Positions 52,683 to 63,974 of a DNA stretch of 64,000 nucleotides are shown in pieces (position 1 is the first letter of the stretch; each line of letters opens with the position of its first letter). The notes below the pieces were generated by a model. That model made no database searches, was not told the DNA's origin, and saw nothing but the letters and a program-made list of their open reading frames with translations. Source of the stretch: an uncultured Dehalococcoidia bacterium. Lineage in GTDB: Bacteria > Chloroflexota > Dehalococcoidia > Lucifugimonadales > GCA-2712585. The stretch spans positions 2,285,493-2,349,492 of the forward strand of contig OY282371.1 of assembly GCA_958295715.1 (NCBI GenBank), given 5' to 3'. A program made the translations under genes and the position numbers.

Positions 52683-53612
52683 GTGGCCCTTGAACCCCGC
52701 TATGGGCCCCGCTATGGAATGGATCACCGGCATTACGACTGGTCGGCTATCCCGACGCGGCCAAGGCTGGAGTGGCCGGGCGGGGCGCGGGTGGCCCTGT
52801 GCGTCATCGTGAACCTGGAGCATTTGGAGTGGAGGCCGCCGGAGGGCAGCTTCCATCCGGCCTATCTCTACGACCGCCCGCTGCCGGACTACCGGAACCA
52901 CTCGCACCGGGAATACGGCCACAGGGTGGGGGTCTTCCGGGTCTTGGACGCGTTGGAGAAGGCCGGCGTCCCGGCGACGGTGGCCATGGACGCCTTCACC
53001 GCCCGCAACTATCCCTACCTGGTGGGGCATTGCCTGGGTCGTGGCTGCGAGATAATCGGCCACGGCGTGTCGCTCAGCAGGGTTATAAGCAGCCGCATGT
53101 CGGAGGAGGAGGAGCGGGAATGCGTCCGGGAGAGCGTGGAGGCCATCGCCCGCGCCACCGGGTCGGCCACGCGGGGGTGGCTGGGGCCGGAGTACGGCGA
53201 GTCCCACCGCACGCCGGGGCTTCTGGCCGAGGCCGGTATCCGCTACGTGTGCGACTGGGCCAACGATGAGCAGCCCTACCCCATGAACACGCCTCAAGGC
53301 AGGCTGTGCGCCCTTCCCGTGATGCTGGACCTGGACGACGCCTTCGCCATGAAGGAGCGGGGCTTCCCGGTGAACGAGTACGCCGAGATGCTGAAGGACG
53401 GGTTCGACGGCGTCTACGCCGACGCGGCGGAAAGCGGCCGGCTCCTGACCCTAAACCTGCATCCGTGGCTCACCGGCCAGCCCTTCCGCATCAGGTATCT
53501 TGAGGAGGCCTTGGCCCACATAATGGCAAGCCCAGGGGTGTGGGCGGCCACCGGCTCGGAGATTATAGACTGGTATAACAAGTCCCTCCTGTCGGAGGGT
53601 GAAGGAGGATAG
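52683..53612 (+). CDS. Polysaccharide-deacetylase-fold protein, copy 2 (PuuE-like)
   Basis: A 309-aa paralogue of the preceding gene: 'WPGGARVALCVIVNLEHLEW', 'YGHRVGVFRVLDALEKAGVPA', 'IGHGVSLSRVISSRMSEEEE', and 'ESHRTPGLLAEAGIRYVCDW'. A GTG at 52683 begins it; an ATG at 52719 is an alternative. The two proteins may form a hetero-oligomer or act on related substrates. It is 2 nt before the next amidohydrolase gene. Confidence 0.85.
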   Translation: MALEPRYGPRYGMDHRHYDWSAIPTRPRLEWPGGARVALCVIVNLEHLEWRPPEGSFHPAYLYDRPLPDYRNHSHREYGHRVGVFRVLDALEKAGVPATVAMDAFTARNYPYLVGHCLGRGCEIIGHGVSLSRVISSRMSEEEERECVRESVEAIARATGSATRGWLGPEYGESHRTPGLLAEAGIRYVCDWANDEQPYPMNTPQGRLCALPVMLDLDDAFAMKERGFPVNEYAEMLKDGFDGVYADAAESGRLLTLNLHPWLTGQPFRIRYLEEALAHIMASPGVWAATGSEIIDWYNKSLLSEGEGG

Positions 53613-53614
53613 GA

Positions 53615-55096
53615 ATGTCTAAAGTAGCCATAAAGGGAGGTTGGGTGGTTTCCTGGGACGGAAGCGCCCATCGCATACTTGAGGATGGCGTCGTGGTCAC
53701 GGAGGGCGACCGCATCGCCTTTGTCGGGTTCTCCGACGACCCGGCCTGTCCGGAGGCGGACCGGGTCATCGATGCCACGGGCAAGCTGGTGTCGCCCGGC
53801 CTGATAAACCTTCACGCCATCGCCAACCTGGACCTCCAGGTCCTGCGCATGGACGTTGGGGACGAGGAGAGCTTCGCCAAGCCCGCCTCCTTCCTGATGG
53901 ATCCGGACGCTCCCTTCATACTCACCGACGATGAGTATCGCGTCAGCGCGGACTTCAGCGTGGCGACCCTGTTGAAGGCGGGCAGCACCACCTACGCCTC
54001 CGTCACCACCAGCGCCTCCAAGCGGTGGGAGGACACCATTGAGCCTTACGCCCTGGCGGAGTCGTCGGAGCGCATGGGCGCCCGGGCGTGGCTGGGCCAC
54101 TTCTACATGGAGGGGTGTTCCTACACGGAGTCGGACGGCACGACCAAGATGGTGTGGGACTCGGAGCGGGGCCGCGCCGCCATGGACCACGGCATCGAGT
54201 TGGTGAAGTATCTCCAGAAGCGGAACCATCCCCTTGTCACCGGATTCCTCTTCCCGGTCCGCACCGACAGCTGCTCCGACGACATGCTGAAGGAAACTAT
54301 GCGGCAGGCCGACCTTCTGGGCGGCGTTCACGTGCGTTCCCACTTCGCGCAACGGCCCGGGGAGTACCGGGAGTTCAAGTCGAGGAACCCCAACCGCTCC
54401 ATGGTGGAGTGGCTGCAAGACATCGGGTTCCTGGGGCCGCGGGTGTGCCTGACCCACGTCATTTACATAGCGGGGCACAGCGCCACCGGCGACCCGCCGG
54501 GCGACGACCTGAAGATTCTGGCGGATAGCGGGACCAGCGCGTGCCACTGTCCCGTGGTGTCGGCGCGGGGCGGCAAGAGGCTGGAGTCCTTCAGCCGCTA
54601 CGTGGAGGCGGGCATAAACATGGGCCTTGGCACCGACACCTTCCCCCCCAACATGGTGGACGAGATGCTGATTGGCTCCCTGGTCAACAAGACCGTTGAG
54701 GGGGAGCGAAGCGCCGGGACCATTCGCGACTTCTACAACGCCTCCACCATCGGCGGCGCCAAGGCCCTGGGGCGGGACGACCTGGGCCGCTTAGCCGCCG
54801 GCTGCACGGCGGATATCAGCGTGTTCAACCTGTCCAACCTGGCCCACGGCCCCGTTGACGACCCCATGAGGACTCTTATCCACGCGTCCCACGACGGCCA
54901 GTGCGACACGGTGATGGTGGGGGGCAAGGTTGTGGTTGAGGATGGCCGCGTGGTGGGGGTGGATGAGGAGGAGTTGGGCCGCCGCGCCAGGGAGGCTTGG
55001 CTCAAGTACAAGGCCGGGATGGTATCGTGGCATCCGGCCGGCCTCGCCAGCGACGCGGTGTTCCCGCCGCTGCTCCCCATGGTCAGGCGGGCCTAG
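53615..55096 (+). CDS. Amidohydrolase-superfamily deaminase/chlorohydrolase-like protein (AtzA/TrzA-like)
   Basis: A 493-aa amidohydrolase. It has the composite domain ('GGWVVSWDGSAHRILEDGVVV', outline), the barrel with His in 'VHVRSHFAQRPGE', 'LTHVIYIAGH' and Asp in 'MGLGTDTFPPNMVDEM', and the end 'ADISVFNLSNLAHGP'. The first metal motif HxH reads 'LHAIANL', so one ligand is missing. It may use a different metal arrangement or be inactive. ATG after 'GAAGGAGGATAGG'. Confidence 0.87.
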   Translation: MSKVAIKGGWVVSWDGSAHRILEDGVVVTEGDRIAFVGFSDDPACPEADRVIDATGKLVSPGLINLHAIANLDLQVLRMDVGDEESFAKPASFLMDPDAPFILTDDEYRVSADFSVATLLKAGSTTYASVTTSASKRWEDTIEPYALAESSERMGARAWLGHFYMEGCSYTESDGTTKMVWDSERGRAAMDHGIELVKYLQKRNHPLVTGFLFPVRTDSCSDDMLKETMRQADLLGGVHVRSHFAQRPGEYREFKSRNPNRSMVEWLQDIGFLGPRVCLTHVIYIAGHSATGDPPGDDLKILADSGTSACHCPVVSARGGKRLESFSRYVEAGINMGLGTDTFPPNMVDEMLIGSLVNKTVEGERSAGTIRDFYNASTIGGAKALGRDDLGRLAAGCTADISVFNLSNLAHGPVDDPMRTLIHASHDGQCDTVMVGGKVVVEDGRVVGVDEEELGRRAREAWLKYKAGMVSWHPAGLASDAVFPPLLPMVRRA

Positions 55097-55107
55097 AGGC
55101 CGCCGGG

Positions 55108-56445
55108 CTATCGGATGCGGTGTAGGACCCGTCGGACGGCGTCCACCAGGGCGTCCACCTCCGACTCGGTGGTGAGGATGTTGAGGGCGCCGGCGCAGCT
55201 TTCCTGAAGGAGTATTCCCTCGTTGAGGAGGCCCAAGAACAGGGCCCGCCGCGTCTCCCGGTCGCCGCGGAGCATGGAGCGGTAGTCGGTGACGGGGTGA
55301 GGGGTAAGGTGTATGCCGAAGAGGGAGGCCGTCCCCGTGACCTGGGCGGGGACCTCCAACTCGTCAAAGACGGCCCTGAGCTTGCGCCTCAGGGCGTCGC
55401 CCAGGCTGTTCAGCCGTTGGTAGATCTGAGGGGTCAGGCTGTCCATGACCACGGCGCCGGCGGCCATGGTCATGGGGTTGGCGTTGAAGGTGCCGGCGTG
55501 AGCGACTGCGGCGCCGTCGCCGAGGGTGGGGTCGAAAAGGGACATGACGTCGGCCCGGCCGCCAAAGGCCCCGACGGGCATCCCGCCGCCGATTATCTTG
55601 CCCAAAGCGGTCATGTCCGGCGTCACGCCGCGGCGCTGCTGGTCGCCGCCGGGGGCCACCCGGAAGCTCTGCACCTCATCAAAGATTAGAAGGATGCCGA
55701 GCTCCTGGGTCACGCTGCGAATGCCCTCCAGGAACTCCGTTTCAGCCGGCAGGTAGCCCAGGGCCGAGGCCACCGGCTCCATAATGACGCAGGCCAGTTC
55801 GTCGCCGTGGTTCCGGATGACGCGGCGGCTCTCCTCAAGGTCGTTGTAGGGCAGCACGACGACGTCTTGGGCCACGGCGGGGGGCTGGCCGGGGTGCTCG
55901 GGAATCGCGGTGGGGCCGGCGGGATGGAGCCGGTGGGCGGGCGGCCTCACGCTGACGGCCGCGTACTCGTGGGAGCCGTGATAGCCGCCCTCGAACTTGG
56001 CTATCTTACGCCTGCCGGTGAAGGCCCTGGCGGCCCTCAACGCCATGAGGGTGGCCTCGGTGCCGGAGTTGGTGAAGCGCAGCGTGTCCACCGAGGGGAG
56101 CCTGTCGCAAAGGGTCCGGGCCAGCCGCAGCTGCAACTCGGTGGGGAGGCTGAAGGCGGAACCCAGAGTGGCTTGCTCCTGAAGGGCCTGGACTATCCGG
56201 GGGTGGGCGTGGCCCATGATTAGGCTGGTGGCGTTGATCATAAAGTCGAGGTACGAGTTGCCGTCCACGTCGTAAAGGTGGTGGCCCTGGCCGCGGCGGG
56301 CAATGGGCGGGAAGGGACGGAAGTAGGCGGTGCCGCGGGAACTGCCGCCGGGGAGGTGCCGGGACGCCTCCCTGTTTAGCTCCGCCGACCTGGGGGCGCC
56401 GGCCTTGTACCGGTTGATTTCTTGGTCGAGGATACGCGGGTCCAT
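55108..56445 (-). CDS. Class III PLP aminotransferase (glutamate-1-semialdehyde aminomutase-like)
   Basis: A 445-aa class III aminotransferase. 'GGSSRGTAYFRPFPPIARRGQGHHLYDVDGNSYLDF' in outline starts the fold, 'RFTNSGTEATLMALRAAR' binds phosphate, 'LLIFDEVQSFRVAPGG' supplies Asp, and the PLP lysine is in 'TALGKIIGGGMPVGAFGG' (about residue 283). This resembles hemL but the genomic context is catabolic, so a substrate other than GSA is likely. It converges on the amidohydrolase gene, 11 nt apart. Confidence 0.88.
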   Translation of the reverse strand: MDPRILDQEINRYKAGAPRSAELNREASRHLPGGSSRGTAYFRPFPPIARRGQGHHLYDVDGNSYLDFMINATSLIMGHAHPRIVQALQEQATLGSAFSLPTELQLRLARTLCDRLPSVDTLRFTNSGTEATLMALRAARAFTGRRKIAKFEGGYHGSHEYAAVSVRPPAHRLHPAGPTAIPEHPGQPPAVAQDVVVLPYNDLEESRRVIRNHGDELACVIMEPVASALGYLPAETEFLEGIRSVTQELGILLIFDEVQSFRVAPGGDQQRRGVTPDMTALGKIIGGGMPVGAFGGRADVMSLFDPTLGDGAAVAHAGTFNANPMTMAAGAVVMDSLTPQIYQRLNSLGDALRRKLRAVFDELEVPAQVTGTASLFGIHLTPHPVTDYRSMLRGDRETRRALFLGLLNEGILLQESCAGALNILTTESEVDALVDAVRRVLHRIR

Positions 56446-56554
56446 GGGCAGAAAATCGCTCCCTTCGGGGTGGGACTGATTGTCCGTTGGGCGGTCTATT
56501 ATAGCCCATTGGGGGAAGGAGGCGTCACCGGGGCGGCGGCTGGCTAGGAGGGAT

Positions 56555-56585
56555 TCTTGGATTCCCGCCCTCGCGGGAGTGACGG
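56555..56585. repeat. Isolated REP-like palindrome (variant)
   Basis: 'gattcccgccctcgcgggagtgac' in outline: ATTCCCGC/GCGGGAGT, with one mismatch. It lies before the small coiled-coil gene. Confidence 0.6.
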
Positions 56586-56616
56586 ACTGAGGTGGGAACG
56601 GGGGAAGAGAGAACGT

Positions 56617-56985
56617 CTACAGGAACTTGATGGCGGCTATCATAGCACCGACCAGCAGAGGAGCGCCTATCGCCAACATGCGGTTCATGGTCGTGAAACT
56701 GCCCTGCAACCTAGCGATTTCCTCCTTGAAGCTGCCTTGCATTTTGGCCATGTCTTCCTTGAAGCTGCCCTGCATCTTGGCCATGTCTTCCTTGATAATG
56801 CCCTGCAACCGGGCTATGTCTTCCTTGAAAACGCCCTGCATCTTGGCCATGTTTTCCTCAAAGCTACCCTGCAATCTGGCTATGTCTTCCTTGAAAACGC
56901 CTTGCATCGTGGCCAAGTCTTCCTTGGTGGCCAGGTGAGGTATCACCGCTTCGATTCCGCTGACCCGTTCCTCGAGGGACACCAT
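56617..56985 (-). CDS. Small tail-anchored coiled-coil protein, 7-repeat member
   Basis: A 122-aa member, the longest copy. 'MVSLEERVSGIEAVIPHLAT' is followed by seven 11-residue units (KEDLATMQGVF, KEDIARLQGSF, EENMAKMQGVF, KEDIARLQGII, KEDMAKMQGSF twice, KEEIARLQGSF) and the constant C-terminal membrane helix. It is exactly 33 residues longer than the 4-repeat copy. The ATG follows 'AAGGAGTTAGC' and the palindrome lies 24 nt upstream. Function unknown. Confidence 0.75.
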   Translation of the reverse strand: MVSLEERVSGIEAVIPHLATKEDLATMQGVFKEDIARLQGSFEENMAKMQGVFKEDIARLQGIIKEDMAKMQGSFKEDMAKMQGSFKEEIARLQGSFTTMNRMLAIGAPLLVGAMIAAIKFL

Positions 56986-57009
56986 GCTAACTCCTTGCTG
57001 CCAGTCCGT

Positions 57010-57024
57010 GTAACGTCATGTTAC
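57010..57024 (-). promoter_or_regulatory. Palindrome GTAAC-N5-GTTAC upstream of small coiled-coil gene
   Basis: Perfect dyad, 24 nt before the ATG at 56985, with the same spacing and flanking text ('cagtccgtgtaac') as at 10529. Confidence 0.6.
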
Positions 57025-57169
57025 CAGAAAGCCGCGGGGCGATTCAACGGCGGGGGGTTATGGCCAAGAAGGGGTTCCTGGAATCCCAAGACCATCACCT
57101 CAAACCCCAGCGTCAACCCGTAGGGACGCCCTTTATGTGTAGACGCTACCCCCCTTTGGTAAAGGGGAA

Positions 57170-57300
57170 AGATGGATTCCCGCCTGCGCGGGAATGACGG
57201 AATGGGAGCGGGAAGCCGAAGCCCCCACTCAGAACCAACGCTCTTCAAAACTTGAGTGGGCGCTCGCGCCCTTCCCGCCTGCGCGGGAATGTCGAACGGT
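57170..57300. repeat. REP-like palindrome cluster
   Basis: Palindrome near 57177-57200, a reverse GGGCGC-type unit near 57250-57275, and a palindromic half near 57278-57295. No gene. Confidence 0.7.
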
Positions 57301-57328
57301 GAGGCCGGAACGGGGGAAGAGAGAACGT

Positions 57329-57376
57329 CTACAGGAACTTGATGGCGGCTATCATCGCGCCGATTAGCAGAGGGCC
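57329..57376 (-). pseudogene. Remnant of a fifth coiled-coil family copy
   Basis: The last 15 or so codons (ending 'IGAMIAAIKFL', stop at 57329) and the 3' flank 'gaacgggggaagagagaacg' match the copy at 56617, but upstream of about 57376 the similarity stops and the tRNA-fMet gene follows. It is a 3' fragment, not an expressed gene. Confidence 0.65.
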
Positions 57377-57406
57377 GATGGTTCCAACTGTCAGGATAGG
57401 GAGAGT

Positions 57407-57481
57407 TGGTAGCGGGGACAGGACTCGAACCTGTGACCTTCGGGTTATGAGCCCGACGAGCTGCCACTGCTCCACCCCGCG
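57407..57481 (-). tRNA. tRNA-fMet (CAU), initiator
   Basis: A 75-nt cloverleaf including encoded CCA: acceptor CGCGGGG/CCCCGCT, anticodon stem TCGGG/CCCGA with loop CTCATAA, T-arm ACAGG-TTCGAGT-CCTGT. The first pair is mismatched (C1 against U72) and three G-C pairs close the anticodon stem, both marks of an initiator tRNA. It is 79 nt downstream of the 23S gene. Confidence 0.92.
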
Positions 57482-57559
57482 ACGGTGGTTTACGGTTGTG
57501 GAGCGGGTTGGCGGCGCGCCCCACGGGAAGAGAACGGGATGTTTGAAGCTCTTAGCGCA

Positions 57560-60550
<2,991 letters not shown>

Positions 60551-60695
60551 TGCGCTAACAACTTCAAACACTCCCTATTCTCTTTTTAAGGTGCAAGAAC
60601 GGCGGTCTGGTATTCCAAGCCGCCGCTCAGGATAGCCTAACCTGTGACGTGTTCTATGAACTGTTGAACAGACTCAGAGTTTTCTCCTAGTCCGC

Positions 60696-60724
60696 ATTAT
60701 ATCCCCACTCAGGGGGGCCGTCAA
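60696..60724 (-). promoter_or_regulatory. Promoter of the 23S rRNA gene
   Basis: TTGACG (60724-60719), exactly 17-bp spacer, TATAAT (60701-60696): near-consensus. It gives a leader of about 140 nt with a GC-rich stem near 60600-60625. It confirms that 23S is transcribed on its own, not from a 16S promoter. Confidence 0.8.
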
Positions 60725-60774
60725 GGGCATTTCGCAGGAAAGGGCGATCTTTGTCGTTTTTGCTCCTACCCCCA

Positions 60775-61190
60775 TTCCGTCATTCCCGCGCAGGCGGGAA
60801 GGGCGCGTGCGCCCACTTAAGTTTTGAAGGGCGGTGGTTCTGAGTTGAGAGCTTCGGCTTTCCATTCCCTCTCCGCATTCCCCCTCATCCCATTCCGTCA
60901 TTCCCGCGCAGGCGGGAATCCATCTTTCTTCCCCCCATTGCGACAGGGCAACCGCCGAACGGCGGGCCGGGGGCCGGAACCGAGCCGCGACGCGCCCTTT
61001 GCCCAACGCTCGATGCCCGCCCCTCCCTTGCGGAGCCGGCTCCGCGGAAGGAGAAGCGACGCGCGTCCTTGCGCGGTTGTCCCGGCCCAACCCCGGGGAA
61101 GGGATGGATTCCCGCCTACGCGGGAATGACGGATGGGAGGGCGACCAACGCTCTTCAAACCTAAGCGGGCGCACGCGCCCTTCCCGTTGC
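60775..61190. repeat. REP-like palindrome cluster
   Basis: Palindromes near 60781, 60898-60920, 61107-61130; GGGCGC-type units near 60800-60850 and (reverse) 61150-61182. No gene between the 23S promoter and thrB. Confidence 0.75.
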
Positions 61191-61216
61191 GGGGCTGGGA
61201 ACGCCCTTGTTATACT
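61187..61216 (+). promoter_or_regulatory. Promoter of thrB, nearly leaderless
   Basis: TTGCGG (61187-61192), 18-bp spacer, TATACT (61211-61216). The ATG lies 15 nt after the -10, so the leader is at most about 9 nt and has no ribosome binding site. Confidence 0.55.
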
Positions 61217-61231
61217 CCCTTGGCCATTCCA

Positions 61232-62155
61232 ATGATTAAACGCCGCCGGTTTACCGTCAGGGTTCCCGCCACCACCGCCAACCTCGGCTCTGCCTTCGAC
61301 TGCATGGCCATGGCCTTGGACCTTTGGAGTGAGGTTGTGGTTGAAACGGGCGATGGCGCCGCGCCTCGCGTGGAGGTGACCGGGGAAGGCGCGGATAGCC
61401 TGCCCGAGGACTCCTCCAACCTGGTCTTCCGCTCCATGACGCGGCTCTTCCGGAAGGCGGGGGCGCGCCCTCCAACGCCGTCCCTCATCTGCCGCAACGG
61501 CATCCCGTTGAAGCGCGGCCTGGGGAGCAGCGCGGCGGCCATCGTGGGCGGGCTGACCGCGGCCAACCATCTGTTGGGTTCCCCCTTCGCCGACGATGAC
61601 GTTCTTCTTATGGCCGTTGAGCTTGAGGGGCACCCGGACAACGTGGCCGCGGCCCTTTACGGCGGCGCGCGCATCGTGACCCCCTACAAAGAGGGGCTTA
61701 TCGCCTCGCCGGTGAGGATTCCCCCTGGACTTAACGCGGTCCTCTACACGCCGGACAAGAGCGTGTCCACCGACGAGGCCCGGTCCGTTCTGCCCGGAAA
61801 GGTGAGCCATGAAGACGCGGTCTTCAACATGGGACGCGCCGCCCTGCTGGTGAACGCCCTGGCCTCCGACAGGGTGGAAGACCTGAGGGCGGCCACCGAG
61901 GATCGGCTCCATCAGCCCTACCGGTACGGACTGTTCCCGCCCATGCGGTTGATTATCGCGGAGGCCTTGAAGGCCGGGGCCTTAGGCGCCTTCGTGTCGG
62001 GCAGCGGCTCCACGGTCCTGGCCCTGGCGCGGGGCAAGGAGATGAGCGTCGCCTATGAGATGGCTGAGATGGCGCGCAAGGCCAACGCGCCCGGCCGCGT
62101 CCTAATTACCCGTCCCTCGGAAAGGGGCGCCCACGTGGTGGATGGCTCTGACTAG
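61232..62155 (+). CDS. thrB: Homoserine kinase
   Basis: A 307-aa GHMP kinase. 'VRVPATTANLGSAFDCMAMAL' (outline), the ATP loop 'PLKRGLGSSAAAIVGGLTAAN', and 'GAFVSGSGSTVLAL' match ThrB. It phosphorylates homoserine in threonine synthesis. ATG at 61232; the open frame runs further upstream into a repeat and is not used. lysC follows, 60 nt later. Confidence 0.94.
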   Translation: MIKRRRFTVRVPATTANLGSAFDCMAMALDLWSEVVVETGDGAAPRVEVTGEGADSLPEDSSNLVFRSMTRLFRKAGARPPTPSLICRNGIPLKRGLGSSAAAIVGGLTAANHLLGSPFADDDVLLMAVELEGHPDNVAAALYGGARIVTPYKEGLIASPVRIPPGLNAVLYTPDKSVSTDEARSVLPGKVSHEDAVFNMGRAALLVNALASDRVEDLRAATEDRLHQPYRYGLFPPMRLIIAEALKAGALGAFVSGSGSTVLALARGKEMSVAYEMAEMARKANAPGRVLITRPSERGAHVVDGSD

Positions 62156-62215
62156 GCGCGGCCCCTCCCGGCCCTCGTCGGTGAGAGGGCGGTCGGGCGC
62201 GGCGGACAGTCCCCT

Positions 62216-63433
62216 ATGGGATTGATAGTTCAGAAGTACGGCGGCAGCTCGCTGGCCAACGCCGGGAAGATCCGGGCGGTGGCCCGCCGGATTGCCGGCG
62301 TCAGGGAGGCCGGGAACCGGGTCGTGGCCGTGGTGTCGGCCATGGGGAACGCCACCGACGAGCTCATAGCCCTGGCGTCCCAGGTGTCCGACGCCCCTAC
62401 GCCCAGGGAAATGGACCTGCTGCTCTCCTCCGGCGAGGTGGTCTCCTGCACGCTGACGGCCATGGCCCTGCGGTCCCTGGGCTGCGACGCCATAGCCTTG
62501 ACGGGGCTTCAAGCCGGCATCCAAACCGACACCCTTCACGGCAGGGCGCGCATTGAGCGGGTGGAAGCGGGCCGCGTCCTCCGCGAACTGGAGGCGGGCA
62601 GGGTTGTGGTTGTGGCGGGGTTCCAGGGCTTCACTGAGGAGATGGACGTCACCACCCTGGGCCGCGGCGGTTCCGACACCTCGGCGGTGGCCCTGGCCGC
62701 CGCCCTTAAGGCCGAGCGGTGCGAGGTGTACACCGACGTTGAGGGCATCTACACCGCCGACCCTCGCCTGGTTCCCGACGCCCGGAAGCTGGACGAGGTG
62801 ACCTACGAGGAGATGTTGGAACTAGCAGCCTATGGCGCCAAGATGCATCCTAGATCCATTGAACTGGCGTCGGTGCACGGCATACCCATCTACGTGGCCT
62901 CCAGTTTTGGAGGAGAGCGTGGCACCCTTATTCATGGAGACATTCCTATGATGGAAAGCCGGGTCAAGGTGACTGGGGTAACTCACGACCGCAACGTGGC
63001 CAAGATAACCCTGCGGGGCGTGCCCGACAGGCCCGGCATAGCCGCCGCCCTCTTTGAGCCCCTGTCGGAGGTTGGAATAAGCGTGGACACCATCGTTCAG
63101 AACACCAGCCTGAACCGGTTTACGGACCTGAGCTTCACCGTTTCCCGCGCCGACTTGAGGGACGCCGTTGAGCGGGTGCGCTCCGTCGCCGGGGAGATGG
63201 GCGCGGGGGAGATAGCCACGGACCAGTCGCTGAGCAAGGTTAGCATCGTGGGCGTGGGGATGCTCAACGCCCCGGGGTACGCTGCCGGAATGTTCCGCGC
63301 CATGGCCGACGCATCCATCAACATCGACATGATAACCACCTCCGAGATACGGATTACGTGCATCATCGCCGAGTCGCGGGTGGAGGACGCGGTGCGCGCC
63401 CTGCACAAGACCTTTCATTTGCAGGAGCCGTGA
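62216..63433 (+). CDS. lysC: Aspartate kinase
   Basis: A 405-aa aspartokinase, the committed step to lysine, threonine and methionine. The kinase domain has 'VQKYGGSSLANAGKIR', 'GRGGSDTSAVALAAALKAERC' and 'TDVEGIYTADPRLV'. Two ACT domains (about 265-405) for feedback inhibition follow, including 'DRPGIAAALFEPLSEVGISVD' and 'INIDMITTSEIRITCII'. Normal length for the monofunctional form. Likely co-transcribed with thrB. Confidence 0.95.
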   Translation: MGLIVQKYGGSSLANAGKIRAVARRIAGVREAGNRVVAVVSAMGNATDELIALASQVSDAPTPREMDLLLSSGEVVSCTLTAMALRSLGCDAIALTGLQAGIQTDTLHGRARIERVEAGRVLRELEAGRVVVVAGFQGFTEEMDVTTLGRGGSDTSAVALAAALKAERCEVYTDVEGIYTADPRLVPDARKLDEVTYEEMLELAAYGAKMHPRSIELASVHGIPIYVASSFGGERGTLIHGDIPMMESRVKVTGVTHDRNVAKITLRGVPDRPGIAAALFEPLSEVGISVDTIVQNTSLNRFTDLSFTVSRADLRDAVERVRSVAGEMGAGEIATDQSLSKVSIVGVGMLNAPGYAAGMFRAMADASINIDMITTSEIRITCIIAESRVEDAVRALHKTFHLQEP

Positions 63434-63489
63434 CCCCCGGTTGCCCGGCCTCCCTCTCTCCCGGTCCCCTCCACGGCTGAGCCGCGCCT

Positions 63490-63755
63490 CCCTCCCGTCA
63501 TTCCCGCGCCCCCCTATCCGTCATTCCCGCGCAGGCGGGAATCCAGGAACCCTGCATCCCACGACCGACGCTCAAGCCCCGGCGCCAACCTGTGGGGGCG
63601 TCCTTTATGTGTGGGCGCTGACCGTAACACAATCGACCGGCTCTTACCGGCGATTCGCGCCGGTGTGAGGTTCCCTTGCCGTGACAGGGGGAGAAGATGG
63701 ATTCCCGCCTGTCGCTCTCCCTCCCGTCATTCCCGCGAAGGCGGGAATCCATCCC
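63490..63755. repeat. REP-like palindrome cluster
   Basis: Palindromes near 63521-63545 and 63727-63750, plus a partial unit near 63695-63710. No gene in 63434-63896. Confidence 0.75.
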
Positions 63756-63896
63756 CTTCTTAGTATCCGGGATGCCGGCAACCTGCCCACACCCGCGGCG
63801 TCGAGTTTTTTGGCGGGTCTTGGGAGTCCGGCCAAGGGAGCGGGGGAATGAAGCGGCCGCGGCGCGGGGCGGCAGTCCGCGCCAAAGGCTGAGCCT

Positions 63897-63974
63897 TGGT
63901 GGGCCGTCAGGGATTCGAACCCTGGACACCCGGATTAAAAGTCCGGTGCTCTGACCAAACTGAGCTAACGGCCC
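63897..63974 (-). tRNA. tRNA-Lys (UUU)
   Basis: A 78-nt cloverleaf with encoded CCA: acceptor GGGCCGT/ACGGCCC, anticodon stem CCGGA/TCCGG with loop CTTTTAA (anticodon UUU), T-arm CAGGG-TTCGAAT-CCCTG. All arms pair fully. Confidence 0.95.

Noticed and set aside
57482..57551. 5S rRNA gene between 23S and tRNA-fMet
   Set aside because: The gap is under 80 bp and has no 5S features.
60674..61912. 412-aa antisense frame across repeats and thrB
   Set aside because: It is the shadow of thrB plus repeat translation; thrB on the plus strand is unambiguous.
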